Assembly: GCA_913048465.1 (NCBI GenBank)
Contig: CAJWVO010000002.1
Coordinates: 1-64,000 of the forward strand
Direction of reading: 5' to 3'
Length of the DNA stretch: 64,000 nucleotides
Origin: an uncultured Nitrosomonadales bacterium
GTDB taxonomy: Bacteria > Pseudomonadota > Gammaproteobacteria > Burkholderiales > Methylophilaceae
Shown in pieces: positions 30,263 through 40,324 of the stretch. Every line of letters starts with the position of its first letter. The first letter of the stretch is position 1. Under the pieces are notes generated by a model. The model had not been told where the DNA came from, searched no databases, and worked only from the letters and a program-made list of their open reading frames with translations. A program made the position numbers and the translations under genes.

Positions 30263-32680
30263 ATGTTCGAAACATATAATTTTCATGAGATTGAAAAAGA
30301 GTGCCAATCCTCTTGGTTTGGCTCCAACAAGTTTGCTGCAAAAAAAGATTTATCTAAAAAGAAATATTATGTTTTATCAATGTTCCCCTATCCTAGCGGC
30401 AAGCTTCATATGGGTCACGTGCGTAATTATACAATTGGTGATGTAATTTCTAGATTTAAAAGGTTTCAAGGTTATAACGTCATGCAACCTATGGGCTGGG
30501 ATGCTTTTGGACTCCCTGCAGAGAATGCCGCGATTAAGAATAATACTCTTCCTGACAAATGGACATACCAGAATATTGATGCAATGAAGGAGCAATTAAA
30601 CTCCCTAGGTTTTTCCTTAGACTGGAGTAGAGAATTCGCAACCTGCGACCCTAGCTATTACAAATGGGAGCAATGGCTTTTTATTAAGCTATTTAAAAAA
30701 GGTTTGATTTACAAAAAGACTTCAAAAGTAAATTGGGATCCTGTAGACCAAACTATCTTAGCGAACGAACAAGTGATTGATGGTAAGGGATGGAGGTCTG
30801 GTGCGCTTGTTGAACAAAAAGAAATACCTCAGTATTTCTTTAAAATAACTGATTTTGCAGAAGAGCTTGATAAGGATATTAACAGCCTTGAGGAATGGCC
30901 TTCACAAGTAAAATTAATGCAAAAAAATTGGATCGGTAAAAGTTTTGGTTATAGAGTTGAGTTTCAACAAAAAGAATTTAATTCTATTGCTGTTTTTACA
31001 ACACGTCTTGACACTCTCTATGGCGCCACTTTTTTAGCTATTGCTATTGATCATCCTATATCCAATGAGCTAAGCAAAACAAACAAAAAAATTAGTGATT
31101 TTATAAATGAAAATAAAAAAAGTGGGGTATCTACTGCTGAATTGGAAAAGGCAGAGAAAAAAGGTTTTTTTACTGGTCTATACGCTACCAATCCGATTAA
31201 TGGAAAATCTATTCCAGTATGGATAAGTAACTATGTTTTAATGGGGTATGGTGAAGGCGCGATTATGGCTGTACCTGCACATGATGATAGAGATTATGAG
31301 TTTGCTAAAAAATACTCTCTTGATGTTATTCAAGTTATCGAAACTGATCAAGAATTATATACCGGTAAAGGCACCCTGATTAATTCAGAAGACTTTAATG
31401 GTTTATCTTCAGATGATGCAATTAATATGATTGGTAAACAACTTTCAAGTAAAAAAGTTGCAGAAAAACAAACCAAATATCGATTAAGAGATTGGGGCAT
31501 ATCAAGACAGCGATATTGGGGTTGCCCTATTCCAATCATTCATTGTAATGAATGTGGTGAAGTCTGTGAAAATGAATCTAACCTTCCCGTCATGCTCCCG
31601 CAAAAAGAAAAATTTGATTTTGATAATCAATCAATTAAAACCGAGATTGATTTCATTAACTGTATTTGTCCTAGTTGTGGCAATCCGGCTCAAAGAGAAA
31701 CAGATACGATGGATACATTTGTTGAATCATCATGGTATTTTGCAAGATACGCATGTCCCACTGAGGATAAATCCATGTTAAATGATGAGGCAAATTATTG
31801 GTTACCGGTTGATCAATACATAGGCGGCATTGAACATGCTATCCTTCATTTACTTTATTCTAGATTTTTCAGCAGACTTCTGAGAGACGAAGGTTTAATA
31901 AATGTATCTGAGCCTTTTAAAAATCTTCTAACCCAAGGAATGGTTCTAAAAGATGGGTCCAAAATGTCAAAATCAAAAGGGAATACTGTTGACCCAGGAG
32001 AATTGATAGATAAATTTGGTGCTGATACTGCCCGATTATTTATAATGTTTGCAGCACCGGCAGACCAAAGTTTGGAGTGGTCTGATAAAGGTATTGAAGG
32101 TTCCCATAGATTTTTAAAAAGGATATATACACAAATATTTAATTTTAAAAAAATTCTAGATGGTCAAAGTACTTTTAACCTAGAAGAATCAAATCTTGAT
32201 AACGAGTTTAAATTTCAACTCAACAAAACTATTGATAAAGTAACTGATGATATTGACCGAAGGAAAAGTTTCAATACAGCAATTGCTGCATTAATGGAGT
32301 TTGTTAATTATTTAAGCACACTCGATAAACAAAAATCACTTAATGAACTTTTTCTTGGTTATAAAAATTTACTGATCATGTTATCCCCGTTTGTTCCACA
32401 TTTTAGTGAATACATATACATAAAACTTACTGAACATAGTATAGGCAATGAAACTTGGCCTTCAGTGAATAAGGATGCCCTTGTTCAATCAACACAAACG
32501 ATAGTGATCCAGGTAAATGGAAAAGTTAGAGATAATATTGAGATTGAAAATAATGCACCACAAGAAATCATTGAGGAAAAAGCTTTTGCAAGCGAAAAAG
32601 TGTTAAGATTTGTAGAAGATAAGATTAGAGTGAAAAAAGTGATTTTCATTAAAAATAAAATACTTAATATTGTTGTATGA
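30263..32680 (+). CDS. leuS: Leucyl-tRNA synthetase
   Basis: Class I synthetase that charges tRNA-Leu. HIGH-type motif PYPSGKLHMGHVRNYTIGD is near residue 42; the editing domain is present (TTRLDTLYGATFLAIA and the GYGEGAIMAVPAHD block); a zinc-type insertion has CNECGEVCE and [21 protein letters not shown] is near residue 570. At 805 residues it is shorter than the E. coli enzyme (860), consistent with general compaction. It overlaps lptE by 4 bases (ATGA). Confidence 0.97.
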   Translation: MFETYNFHEIEKECQSSWFGSNKFAAKKDLSKKKYYVLSMFPYPSGKLHMGHVRNYTIGDVISRFKRFQGYNVMQPMGWDAFGLPAENAAIKNNTLPDKWTYQNIDAMKEQLNSLGFSLDWSREFATCDPSYYKWEQWLFIKLFKKGLIYKKTSKVNWDPVDQTILANEQVIDGKGWRSGALVEQKEIPQYFFKITDFAEELDKDINSLEEWPSQVKLMQKNWIGKSFGYRVEFQQKEFNSIAVFTTRLDTLYGATFLAIAIDHPISNELSKTNKKISDFINENKKSGVSTAELEKAEKKGFFTGLYATNPINGKSIPVWISNYVLMGYGEGAIMAVPAHDDRDYEFAKKYSLDVIQVIETDQELYTGKGTLINSEDFNGLSSDDAINMIGKQLSSKKVAEKQTKYRLRDWGISRQRYWGCPIPIIHCNECGEVCENESNLPVMLPQKEKFDFDNQSIKTEIDFINCICPSCGNPAQRETDTMDTFVESSWYFARYACPTEDKSMLNDEANYWLPVDQYIGGIEHAILHLLYSRFFSRLLRDEGLINVSEPFKNLLTQGMVLKDGSKMSKSKGNTVDPGELIDKFGADTARLFIMFAAPADQSLEWSDKGIEGSHRFLKRIYTQIFNFKKILDGQSTFNLEESNLDNEFKFQLNKTIDKVTDDIDRRKSFNTAIAALMEFVNYLSTLDKQKSLNELFLGYKNLLIMLSPFVPHFSEYIYIKLTEHSIGNETWPSVNKDALVQSTQTIVIQVNGKVRDNIEIENNAPQEIIEEKAFASEKVLRFVEDKIRVKKVIFIKNKILNIVV

Positions 32681-33153
32681 GAAAAAATAAATTTTTAATT
32701 TTCTGTTTATCATTTCTGTTGGTATTAAATTCATGTGGGTTTCAATTAAGAAAACCATTAGATCTAGACTATCAATCTTACGCAATTACTGGCGACTCAT
32801 CTGGGTTATCAAAGCTTATTCACAAACAGCTTTCTTTTACAGATATCAAAGAAAATAATGATGGTGACGCAGACCTGGTTATTGAAATTATGAACAATAA
32901 TTTTGAAAAGAGAATCTTATCGCTTGCAGGGAATGGTCAAGTTGGAGAATTTGAGCTTGTCCAAACTATTGAATACAGATTGAAATCAAGTGGCAAATGG
33001 TCTGAACCTAGAAGATTGGAGGCTATCAGAGAATACACATACGACCCTACCCTTTATAATGCCGCACGAGCGGAGGAGGGTTACCTTAAAGATTCAATGA
33101 TTGAGCAACTATCAAGATCACTCATTACCGAAATTAATAATATAGGAAAATAA
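32677..33153 (+). CDS. lptE: LPS-assembly lipoprotein LptE
   Basis: Outer-membrane lipoprotein that plugs the LptD barrel. A lipoprotein signal ends in LNSC with the lipidated Cys20, followed by GFQLRKPL, the typical LptE start. The rest (158 aa) is weakly conserved but has the usual YDPTLYNAARAEEGYLKDSM end. Position between leuS and holA is the standard location of lptE. Confidence 0.9.
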   Translation: MRKNKFLIFCLSFLLVLNSCGFQLRKPLDLDYQSYAITGDSSGLSKLIHKQLSFTDIKENNDGDADLVIEIMNNNFEKRILSLAGNGQVGEFELVQTIEYRLKSSGKWSEPRRLEAIREYTYDPTLYNAARAEEGYLKDSMIEQLSRSLITEINNIGK

Positions 33154-33155
33154 AA

Positions 33156-34067
33156 TTGAAAGTTTTTGATCTCACTTCTGATGTGATTAAAAAACATAAC
33201 ATTTTTTTCTTATATGATCATGATTCATGCATTTCCGATCATTGCATGCATGAGATAAAAGTTATTTTAGAAATTAGAAATCTATCTGTTGAAATCAATG
33301 AAATCTCCTTTGAAGACGAACTGAATCAATACCTTTCCTCAGATTTATTTGGAGAAAGACATCTGATAAAAATCAATATAAAAAATGCAAAAAATATTTC
33401 GAAAATTAATGATTTAATAAAAGAAAATTCAAGTGATAACGTTTTCATTATCAAATACTCAAAAAAGGATAAGTTTGATTTTAAAGGACTAGATTCATTA
33501 TTTATCGACACAGAGATCAAAGAATTTGAAAAAAATAAATATCTTACTTATTTGATAAACTCTTATAAAATTGACTTAACAACAGACGAGATAAACTCAA
33601 TTGAGGTCGCAACTGCAAATAATTTTTTAGCACTCCATAATGTATTGAAATTAAAAACCTTATACACAAAAAATAATATTGAGAACCAGTCAAGCTACGA
33701 AGGCTTTGATATCATTGCATCGATTTTTAAAGATAAACAAGAGGTATTTTTTAATAAAGTTGATAAATTTTTACAATCCTTAAATGATCCAATTCAATTC
33801 AATAGTTTATTGTTTTGGTTTTTTAAAGCTGTTTATCGTCATAAAAATGATTCAAGCATTAATTTGAAAAATTTAAGGTTATTTGGAGATCTTGCAAAAT
33901 TTTGCCAAGCTGCTTCATCAAAGATGAGTCTCAAACTTTTAGAAAATATTATTCAAAAAATTCACTTAGTTGATAAAATAAGTAAAGGTCAATATATTGA
34001 TCTTGATGCTAAGTTGGAAATAAAAAAAATTTTACAAATTTGTTTTTTAAAGACACGTAATGGATAA
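33156..34067 (+). CDS. holA: DNA polymerase III delta subunit
   Basis: Opens the sliding clamp within the clamp loader. The protein has 303 residues, somewhat shorter than the roughly 340 of E. coli, and the sequence is divergent; recognisable parts are the start IFFLYDHDS, DLFGERHLIKI and the C-terminal LKLLENIIQKIHLVDKISKG. The call leans on position (leuS-lptE-holA). The start is a TTG two bases after lptE; it overlaps proA by 8 bases. Confidence 0.85.
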   Translation: MKVFDLTSDVIKKHNIFFLYDHDSCISDHCMHEIKVILEIRNLSVEINEISFEDELNQYLSSDLFGERHLIKINIKNAKNISKINDLIKENSSDNVFIIKYSKKDKFDFKGLDSLFIDTEIKEFEKNKYLTYLINSYKIDLTTDEINSIEVATANNFLALHNVLKLKTLYTKNNIENQSSYEGFDIIASIFKDKQEVFFNKVDKFLQSLNDPIQFNSLLFWFFKAVYRHKNDSSINLKNLRLFGDLAKFCQAASSKMSLKLLENIIQKIHLVDKISKGQYIDLDAKLEIKKILQICFLKTRNG

Positions 34068-35310
34068 ATATATTAAAAATCTGCTTATTAATGCAAAAAC
34101 AGACTCGGCTTCAATTGCAAATGCATCATCATTATCTAAGAATGAATTTCTTTTACATCTTGAAAAACAATTAATGTCTTACAAGACAAAAATTATTAGT
34201 GAAAACAAAAAAGATTTAAACCTAGCAAAAAAAAATCATTTAGATCCAGCCTTTGTTGATCGACTAGTTATCAGTGGTAAGGTGGTAGATTCAATGTGTG
34301 AAGGTTTAAGAAATATTCATTCTTTAAATGACCCGATAGGAAATATTGAAAAAATTAATGTTAGGCCAAATGGTTTAAAAATTGGAAAAATGCGAGTCCC
34401 ACTTGGTGTCATATTGATAATTTATGAATCCAGACCTAATGTTACTATTGATGTAGCTGCCCTAGCGGTTAAATCAGGAAATTCTGTAATCTTAAGAGGT
34501 GGTTCTGAGGCTCTTCACTCAAATTTATTTTTAGGGAAGTTAATTCAAAAGGCATTGCAATTAGCTAAGCTTCCTCCAAATGCAGTACAAATAGTAAATA
34601 AAACTGATCGATCATTAGTTGCCGACCTGATCACGGCAAAAGACTATATTGATGTCATTATTCCTAGGGGCGGGAAAGGTTTAATCAAAAATATTAGTGA
34701 TAATGCCAAAATACCGGTTATTAAACATCTTGATGGAAATTGTCATATTTATGTTGACGAGTTTGCGTCACTAAATCAGGCGATTGATATAGTTGAAAAT
34801 TCAAAAACCCAAAGATATGGTACATGTAACACCCTCGAGTCACTTGTTATTCATAAATCAATTTCTGATCAATTTTTAAAAAAAATTGCATCCAAATTTA
34901 AAAAATATAAAGTTGAAATGCGCGGCTGTAATGAAACATGCAAGATACTTACCAACATTACAAAAGCCACTTCTGAAGATTTTTTTGAAGAATATTTAGC
35001 TCCAATCATATCCATTAAGATTGTTAATTCTCTGAAAGCAGGGATAGACTTTATTAATAAACACTCATCTAAACATACTGAAGCTATAATCACGGAAAAT
35101 TATACTCATGCACAAACTTTTTTAAAGTTAATAGATTCATCTAGTGTGATGGTTAATGCCTCAACTAGATTTGCAGACGGTTTTGAGTATGGCCTAGGAG
35201 CTGAAGTGGGAATCTCTACTGATAAATTTCATGCTCGTGGTCCTGTTGGCCTTGAGGGATTAACCTCAGAAAAATATATTGTCTATGGGGAAGGGCAAAC
35301 CCGCTCATAA
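34060..35310 (+). CDS. proA: Gamma-glutamyl phosphate reductase
   Basis: Second step of proline synthesis: NADPH reduction of glutamyl 5-phosphate to the semialdehyde. The catalytic cysteine lies in TQRYGTCNTLESLVIH; PLGVILIIYESRPNVTIDVA and DGFEYGLGAEVGISTDKFHARGP flank it in the usual aldehyde dehydrogenase-like fold. 416 residues, full length. Its product reaches ProC (0.8 kb); ProB is at 61 kb, so the three genes are not an operon here. Confidence 0.96.
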   Translation: MDKYIKNLLINAKTDSASIANASSLSKNEFLLHLEKQLMSYKTKIISENKKDLNLAKKNHLDPAFVDRLVISGKVVDSMCEGLRNIHSLNDPIGNIEKINVRPNGLKIGKMRVPLGVILIIYESRPNVTIDVAALAVKSGNSVILRGGSEALHSNLFLGKLIQKALQLAKLPPNAVQIVNKTDRSLVADLITAKDYIDVIIPRGGKGLIKNISDNAKIPVIKHLDGNCHIYVDEFASLNQAIDIVENSKTQRYGTCNTLESLVIHKSISDQFLKKIASKFKKYKVEMRGCNETCKILTNITKATSEDFFEEYLAPIISIKIVNSLKAGIDFINKHSSKHTEAIITENYTHAQTFLKLIDSSSVMVNASTRFADGFEYGLGAEVGISTDKFHARGPVGLEGLTSEKYIVYGEGQTRS

Positions 35311-35930
35311 TGCAAAATAATATTGCGCTGTTTGGCGGTGCTTTTGATCCCTTTCATAATGGCCATCAATATATTATCAATCAACTCAAATTATTAAATT
35401 TTGAAAAAATTATTCTTGTCCCAACTGGAGTATCTGCCTTCAATAAAAATTTAACAGAAGCAAGACACCGTATTAATATGATAAATGCTGCAACCAAAAA
35501 TGTTGAAGTAAGTAATTATGAGGTGAATCAATTAGACCAAATCACCTTTTCAATAGACACCATTAAATATTATCTAAAAACATATCCACAACTTGTTCTT
35601 GTGATTGGAGAAGATTGTTTTTACACCTTTGATAGATGGAAAGACTGGAAAAAAATCATTGAGTTAGTAAAAATAATTGTTATCAAAAGAAAATCAAACA
35701 TTGATGACTTTCTTCTGATAGCAAAAACAAAAAAGATTGATGTAGTAAAAAGTTTCAAAGAATTTCAATGTCGACAAAATAACTGTCTGTATTACTACGA
35801 CGGAGATGGCTATGCTGCTTCATCTAGTGAAATAAAAAAATTAATTAAAAATCAGCGCATCAAAGATATTCAGAATTTAGTCTCCGATGATGTGCTTCAT
35901 TACATCACAAAAAATAAACTATATATCTAA
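35310..35930 (+). CDS. nadD: Nicotinate-nucleotide adenylyltransferase
   Basis: Adenylates nicotinate mononucleotide (product of NadC) to deamido-NAD. The nucleotidyltransferase motif ALFGGAFDPFHNGHQYII is at the N-terminus, and the ISSTxxR-like site reads ASSSEIKKLI. 206 residues. The ATG shares one base with the proA stop. In many relatives rsfS and rlmH follow nadD; here the next gene is convergent bioD, with a 12-base overlap of ends. Confidence 0.93.
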   Translation: MQNNIALFGGAFDPFHNGHQYIINQLKLLNFEKIILVPTGVSAFNKNLTEARHRINMINAATKNVEVSNYEVNQLDQITFSIDTIKYYLKTYPQLVLVIGEDCFYTFDRWKDWKKIIELVKIIVIKRKSNIDDFLLIAKTKKIDVVKSFKEFQCRQNNCLYYYDGDGYAASSSEIKKLIKNQRIKDIQNLVSDDVLHYITKNKLYI

Positions 35931-36551
35931 TTTAAAATTAGAATCTTTGTACCTGGTGATGCCCAGACAATTCGATTTGATATTTTGTTTTAAATATTCA
36001 ATATTTTTGTCAACCTCATCCATCTCTGGATCAATTTGATTTCCAATCCATCCAACCGTCTTGATACCATTTGATTGGAGTACATGCTGAGTTAGTAAGG
36101 CATCATTTATACATCCGAGTTTTATACCTATAATTACGATTACAGGAATATCTAGATGGCGGATCAGGTCTAGATTCGTCCTAGATTGGTCCACTGGAGA
36201 TAATAAACCCCCAACTCCCTCAATCAGAATACGATCATATTCGTTTTCAAGATCATTGATCTTTTGTTTAATAAGATTAAAGTCAATTTGTAAACCCTCC
36301 TCTTCTGTTCCAATATGAGGGGAGACAGCTTTTTTTAAGGAGTAAAAATTAATTTTACGATAGTCATCTATTGAAACCTGGCAATCTAAGAGGGTCTGAA
36401 CATCTTCATTTATTGAACCCTGACTAAATCCAGCAGCAATGGGTTTAATGCCAATAATTTTTTTTCTCGATAAGATATTTTTTAAAAGGACCGAGGTAAT
36501 ATAGGTTTTACCAATCCCTGTGCCAGTACCGGTGATAAAAAATTTTTTCAT
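35919..36551 (-). CDS. bioD: Dethiobiotin synthetase
   Basis: Closes the ureido ring of biotin from diaminopelargonate, CO2 and ATP. The P-loop FFITGTGTGIGKTYIT is at the N-terminus, and the IEGVGGLLSPVDQ segment near residue 110 is the second family motif. 210 residues. Last gene of the bioB-F-H-C-D run; it abuts bioC by one shared base. Confidence 0.94.
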   Translation of the reverse strand: MKKFFITGTGTGIGKTYITSVLLKNILSRKKIIGIKPIAAGFSQGSINEDVQTLLDCQVSIDDYRKINFYSLKKAVSPHIGTEEEGLQIDFNLIKQKINDLENEYDRILIEGVGGLLSPVDQSRTNLDLIRHLDIPVIVIIGIKLGCINDALLTQHVLQSNGIKTVGWIGNQIDPEMDEVDKNIEYLKQNIKSNCLGITRYKDSNFKLDI

Positions 36552-37372
36552 TACTTCATTATCCTTATAAAATGCTCTTCTGCATTACGGATTTTCCAAG
36601 CATGACCAAGGATTACTTCATAACTGAGGATATTTTTATTATTCTTTTTATATTGATCTAAATGGTCAATAAGTTTTAATAAATATTTTTTTCCTCTAAG
36701 GCTTTTATGAGAATCCTCAGATTTTGTCACTCCAATTTTTTTTAAATCACGTAAGGCTGATAATGCATCGTCATATTCATTTTGGTACTCATCTCTTATT
36801 AGAACTGGATCGTAAAAATTATTATTATTCAATATCTCAGCATATTCTTGAATAGTTAAGAAATTTTGGGTAAGCTCATTATCATTGAAATTTTGTAATT
36901 CAATTAATGTATTTTTTAAAAAAGAGGAAAACAAAAATAAACCATCTATAGTTAATAAATTATTAATATTTTTGAATAGTTTATTAACATTCTCAGACCA
37001 TTGAATTGAATTGCTTGAAATGATTAGATCAAAAGTATTTCTATCAAATGGTAATTCGTCCATATCTGCATTAACAAAATATCTTTTTTTAGATGAAAAT
37101 AATTTTTTGAAACTTGTTCTTTTATTCATCGATACTCTTAACATATCTAACGAAAAATCAAGCTCATATATCTCCGCATTGGGAAAAATCTTTTCCAATA
37201 AGATAGAATTTTTTCCTGTTGCAGAACCAATATCCAAAACTCTCTTGGGATTAATTTTTATATAATTTAGTCTTTCGATCAACTCCTCAGCAATTATTGA
37301 TTGCATTACTGCAACCTGATCGTAATGTTCTGCTGCACTGTTAAAATCTTTAATTTTTTTTAATTTATTCAT
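36551..37372 (-). CDS. bioC: Malonyl-ACP O-methyltransferase BioC
   Basis: Methylates malonyl-ACP so that fatty acid synthesis can build the pimeloyl chain. SAM-binding motif RVLDIGSATGKNSILL is near residue 40; DLIISSNSIQW is the post-motif region typical of BioC. The N-terminal FNSAAEHYDQVAVMQ is another BioC marker. 273 residues. Overlaps bioH by 4 bases; BioC and BioH act at the two ends of pimeloyl synthesis. Confidence 0.9.
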   Translation of the reverse strand: MNKLKKIKDFNSAAEHYDQVAVMQSIIAEELIERLNYIKINPKRVLDIGSATGKNSILLEKIFPNAEIYELDFSLDMLRVSMNKRTSFKKLFSSKKRYFVNADMDELPFDRNTFDLIISSNSIQWSENVNKLFKNINNLLTIDGLFLFSSFLKNTLIELQNFNDNELTQNFLTIQEYAEILNNNNFYDPVLIRDEYQNEYDDALSALRDLKKIGVTKSEDSHKSLRGKKYLLKLIDHLDQYKKNNKNILSYEVILGHAWKIRNAEEHFIRIMK

Positions 37373-38124
37373 GAATAGATATCATCAAGATAGGTGGCAC
37401 ATTCTTCAGGATGAGATAAAAAAGGAACATGCGAGGCTTTGTTGATAAATAATGTTTTTTTTACATTCCTAATATTTTTTTTCATGAATATTTGTGATTC
37501 AATAGGGACAATCTTATCTTGATCCCCAGCAATTAAATGTATATCACAATTCATATTGCCCATAAATGTTAAAAAATTATTTTTTTTCATATGAGATAAA
37601 TAAAATTTGAGTGAATTAACATTGAGATTCTGGGTTGCTACACAGTTTGTCAAATAATTTAAGATTGATTTTTTGTTCTCTTGGCCTAATAGTTGTAGAT
37701 TAAAAAAATTGGTCAAAGTTTTCTTTTGGTCATTCATGATCGACTTTGCAAAATCTTCAAAAATTTCTTCCTTGAGTCCAAACTCCCAAAAATCATTGTT
37801 AACGAAAAGTGGTGTTGATGAAGCTAGTATAATTTTTTTTACTTTTTCCCTTTTTAATCGACAAATTTCTATTGCAATTTGACCACCTAACGACCACCCA
37901 AAAAGGTCAAAAGAATCAAAATTAAAATCTTGTATTGCATCACTGATCTGATTGATACAATTCTCCCAGGTATCATTTTCATCAATTTCAGGCAAATCAA
38001 AGAATAGAAGTTGATATTTTTTTTTATCAAGCTTTTCAAAAAATGGCTTGAACACGTCTTTATTCATGGCCCATCCATGAATGAAAATTATAGGATGACC
38101 TACGCCTAATGACTCAATTAACAT
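37369..38124 (-). CDS. bioH: Pimeloyl-ACP methyl ester carboxylesterase BioH
   Basis: Removes the methyl group added by BioC once the pimeloyl chain is complete. Alpha/beta hydrolase with HGWAMNKDVF, nucleophile elbow LFGWSLGGQIA, a GDQDKIVP aspartate and catalytic histidine in KASHVPFLSHPEE. 251 residues. The clustering with bioC and bioF supports BioH over other esterases. Confidence 0.9.
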   Translation of the reverse strand: MLIESLGVGHPIIFIHGWAMNKDVFKPFFEKLDKKKYQLLFFDLPEIDENDTWENCINQISDAIQDFNFDSFDLFGWSLGGQIAIEICRLKREKVKKIILASSTPLFVNNDFWEFGLKEEIFEDFAKSIMNDQKKTLTNFFNLQLLGQENKKSILNYLTNCVATQNLNVNSLKFYLSHMKKNNFLTFMGNMNCDIHLIAGDQDKIVPIESQIFMKKNIRNVKKTLFINKASHVPFLSHPEECATYLDDIYS

Positions 38125-39250
38125 GTGATAGTGAATTATTCAGAGCCTCAGCTAACTGCATAATGTCATTTTTTGAATGTCTTGCAGATATACTTATCCT
38201 AAGCCTTGATTCTGAAAACGGGACAGTCGGCGAGCGGATAGCTGCAACATGAATATTTTTTTCTAAAAGCTCTTTTTGAATATTTATTACTATTTGATTA
38301 TCTTTTATCAAGATAGGTTGTATGGGCCCATCCACATTCATTAATAAGTGTTTCTTATGAATCAGAGTACGAAATAAATTAACATTTTTATTTAACTTCT
38401 TTCTCAATTTTTCGCCTTTCATTATCAAGTCAATTGACTTTAAAATCCCATCAGCAAGATATGGAGGCGAAGCAGTTGTATAAATATATTCTCGTGATTT
38501 TTGTTTTAGATAATCAATTATTTTTTTTGATCCGCAAATCATAGCCCCCGATAACCCTGCAGATTTTCCAAAAGTGGTAAGGTGAATAATATTACTTTTA
38601 TCTATCTCAACGCCCATCTGACTCTCAAGCAATCCCAGCCCTTTGGATCCATAGACTCCAAACCCATGCGCATCATCAATGTATAAAATAGTTTTATATT
38701 TTATGGATAATGAACACAGTCTTGATAAATCTGCAATATCACCATCCATACTAAATACACTATCAGTCACTATAATTTTATTTTCTTTTGTTGAATTTTT
38801 TAATTTTTCCTCAAGAGACTCATAATCAAGATGTGGGTAACGAGTGAATGGTGATTGAATTGAAAACATTCCATCATAGATAGATGCATGACAAAGTTTA
38901 TCTAAGAAAATATCAAACTCGCCTTTTATTATATTTTTAAAAAAAGATACATTCGCGTTGAAACCGCTATGATAAAAAAGGCCATCTTCAAAATGAAGTA
39001 TATTTGCTATCTTTAACTCTAGATTGCTGTGGCTTTGAAAGTGGCCTGAAATAAGATGGGATGCGCCTGAACCATTACCAAATTTATCGATTGATTTTTT
39101 CATGGCTGTTGAAATACTTTTATTATTTCTAAGCCCAAGATAATCGTTATCTGAAAAATTTAAATAGTCCTTATTTCTATCTTCCCTATTTCTCAATAAA
39201 TTTTTTTCTTCAATATCTTGAAGTTCTAGAGCTATATCTTTTTCAATCAT
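38114..39250 (-). CDS. bioF: 8-amino-7-oxononanoate synthase
   Basis: PLP enzyme that condenses pimeloyl-ACP with alanine. The PLP lysine is in THLTTFGKSAGLSGAMI-type context (TTFGKSAG; the second motif residue is usually A), and YIDDAHGFGVYGSKGLG carries the PLP-binding aspartate and histidine. FSDNDYLGL near residue 32 and GSGASHLISGHFQSHSNLE are also typical. 378 residues. 3 bases after bioB and overlapping bioH by 11. Confidence 0.93.
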   Translation of the reverse strand: MIEKDIALELQDIEEKNLLRNREDRNKDYLNFSDNDYLGLRNNKSISTAMKKSIDKFGNGSGASHLISGHFQSHSNLELKIANILHFEDGLFYHSGFNANVSFFKNIIKGEFDIFLDKLCHASIYDGMFSIQSPFTRYPHLDYESLEEKLKNSTKENKIIVTDSVFSMDGDIADLSRLCSLSIKYKTILYIDDAHGFGVYGSKGLGLLESQMGVEIDKSNIIHLTTFGKSAGLSGAMICGSKKIIDYLKQKSREYIYTTASPPYLADGILKSIDLIMKGEKLRKKLNKNVNLFRTLIHKKHLLMNVDGPIQPILIKDNQIVINIQKELLEKNIHVAAIRSPTVPFSESRLRISISARHSKNDIMQLAEALNNSLSHVN

Positions 39251-39253
39251 TAA

Positions 39254-40234
39254 CTAATTGGTTTTTATTCCAAGTTTTCTAAACAATTCCTGATCCTTTT
39301 CGGATGCTGGATTATCTGTGGTTAAGAGCTCATCACCATAAAAGATTGAATTAGCACCAGCAAAAAATGCCAAAGCTTGTGTGGATTCATTCATTTTTTC
39401 TCGCCCTGCTGACAAGCGGACATAGCTCTTGGGCATAATAATTCTGGCTACAGCAATTGTTCTAACAAAATCAAAATGGTCTAACTCCTTTTGACCAAAT
39501 AGTGGTGTGCCTTCCACTTGTGTCAAAAGATTAATAGGAACACTTTCCGGCTGAGGTGTGAGATTGGATAGCTGAGCTAATAACCCAGCCCTTTCATTAA
39601 GCGACTCTCCCATCCCAACAATTCCACCACAACAAACATTAATATCCTGATCACGAACATTCTTTAATGTGTCAAGTCGATCCTCGTAAGTTCTAGTGCT
39701 TATAATATCTCCGTAAAATTCTGGCGAAGTATCTAAGTTATGGTTATAGTAATCTAACCCAACGTCTTTTAACTGCTTTGCCTGATCTCCATCCAGCATA
39801 CCAAGCGTTGCGCATGACTCCATGCCTAATTTCTTTACTTCTGTAATCATATCTTTTACGAGATCTAAATCTTTTTGTTTTGGACTTCGCCAGGCTGCGC
39901 CCATACAAAAACGAGTTGCACCGGAAGCTTTTGCTTCTTTAGCCGCATGAATAACCTCTTCGAGCGCCAATATCTTTTCATTTTCTACATCGGTGTCATA
40001 TCTTGCGGATTGGGGACAGTACGCACAATCTTCTGAACATCCTCCAGTTTTAATTGATAGCAATGTACTTAACTGAACCTGATTGGGGCTAAAGTTTTCT
40101 CTATGCACTTGATGCGCCTGAAAAATTAGATCATTAAAAGGTTTTTCAAACAAAGATCTAATATATTTAATTGATATTGACTGATCGCTTGATAAATTCT
40201 TATCAATTTTATTAAAATGAATGGGTTGGTCCAT
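39254..40234 (-). CDS. bioB: Biotin synthase
   Basis: Radical-SAM enzyme that inserts sulfur into dethiobiotin. The radical-SAM cysteines are Cys66, Cys70 and Cys73 in [13 protein letters not shown]; the auxiliary-cluster residues lie in [15 protein letters not shown] and [12 protein letters not shown]. 326 residues. First gene of the bio operon, with AAAGGAT as ribosome-binding site and a TATAAT box upstream. bioA, needed between BioF and BioD, is not in the window. Confidence 0.96.
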   Translation of the reverse strand: MDQPIHFNKIDKNLSSDQSISIKYIRSLFEKPFNDLIFQAHQVHRENFSPNQVQLSTLLSIKTGGCSEDCAYCPQSARYDTDVENEKILALEEVIHAAKEAKASGATRFCMGAAWRSPKQKDLDLVKDMITEVKKLGMESCATLGMLDGDQAKQLKDVGLDYYNHNLDTSPEFYGDIISTRTYEDRLDTLKNVRDQDINVCCGGIVGMGESLNERAGLLAQLSNLTPQPESVPINLLTQVEGTPLFGQKELDHFDFVRTIAVARIIMPKSYVRLSAGREKMNESTQALAFFAGANSIFYGDELLTTDNPASEKDQELFRKLGIKTN

Positions 40235-40258
40235 ATTAATCCTTTTTTTTATTTAAAC

Positions 40259-40264
40259 ATTATA
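40259..40264 (-). promoter_or_regulatory. Probable -10 box of the biotin operon
   Basis: TATAAT on the minus strand, 24 bases before the bioB start codon; the region 17 bases further upstream reads only TTTTAG, a weak -35. No BirA-type operator dyad was recognised in this 90-base divergent region shared with trmL. Confidence 0.5.
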
Positions 40265-40324
40265 ATATCAGATGAAGTAAACTAAAAATAAAAATAAATT
40301 AACTAATGTATAAAAAATAATCAA

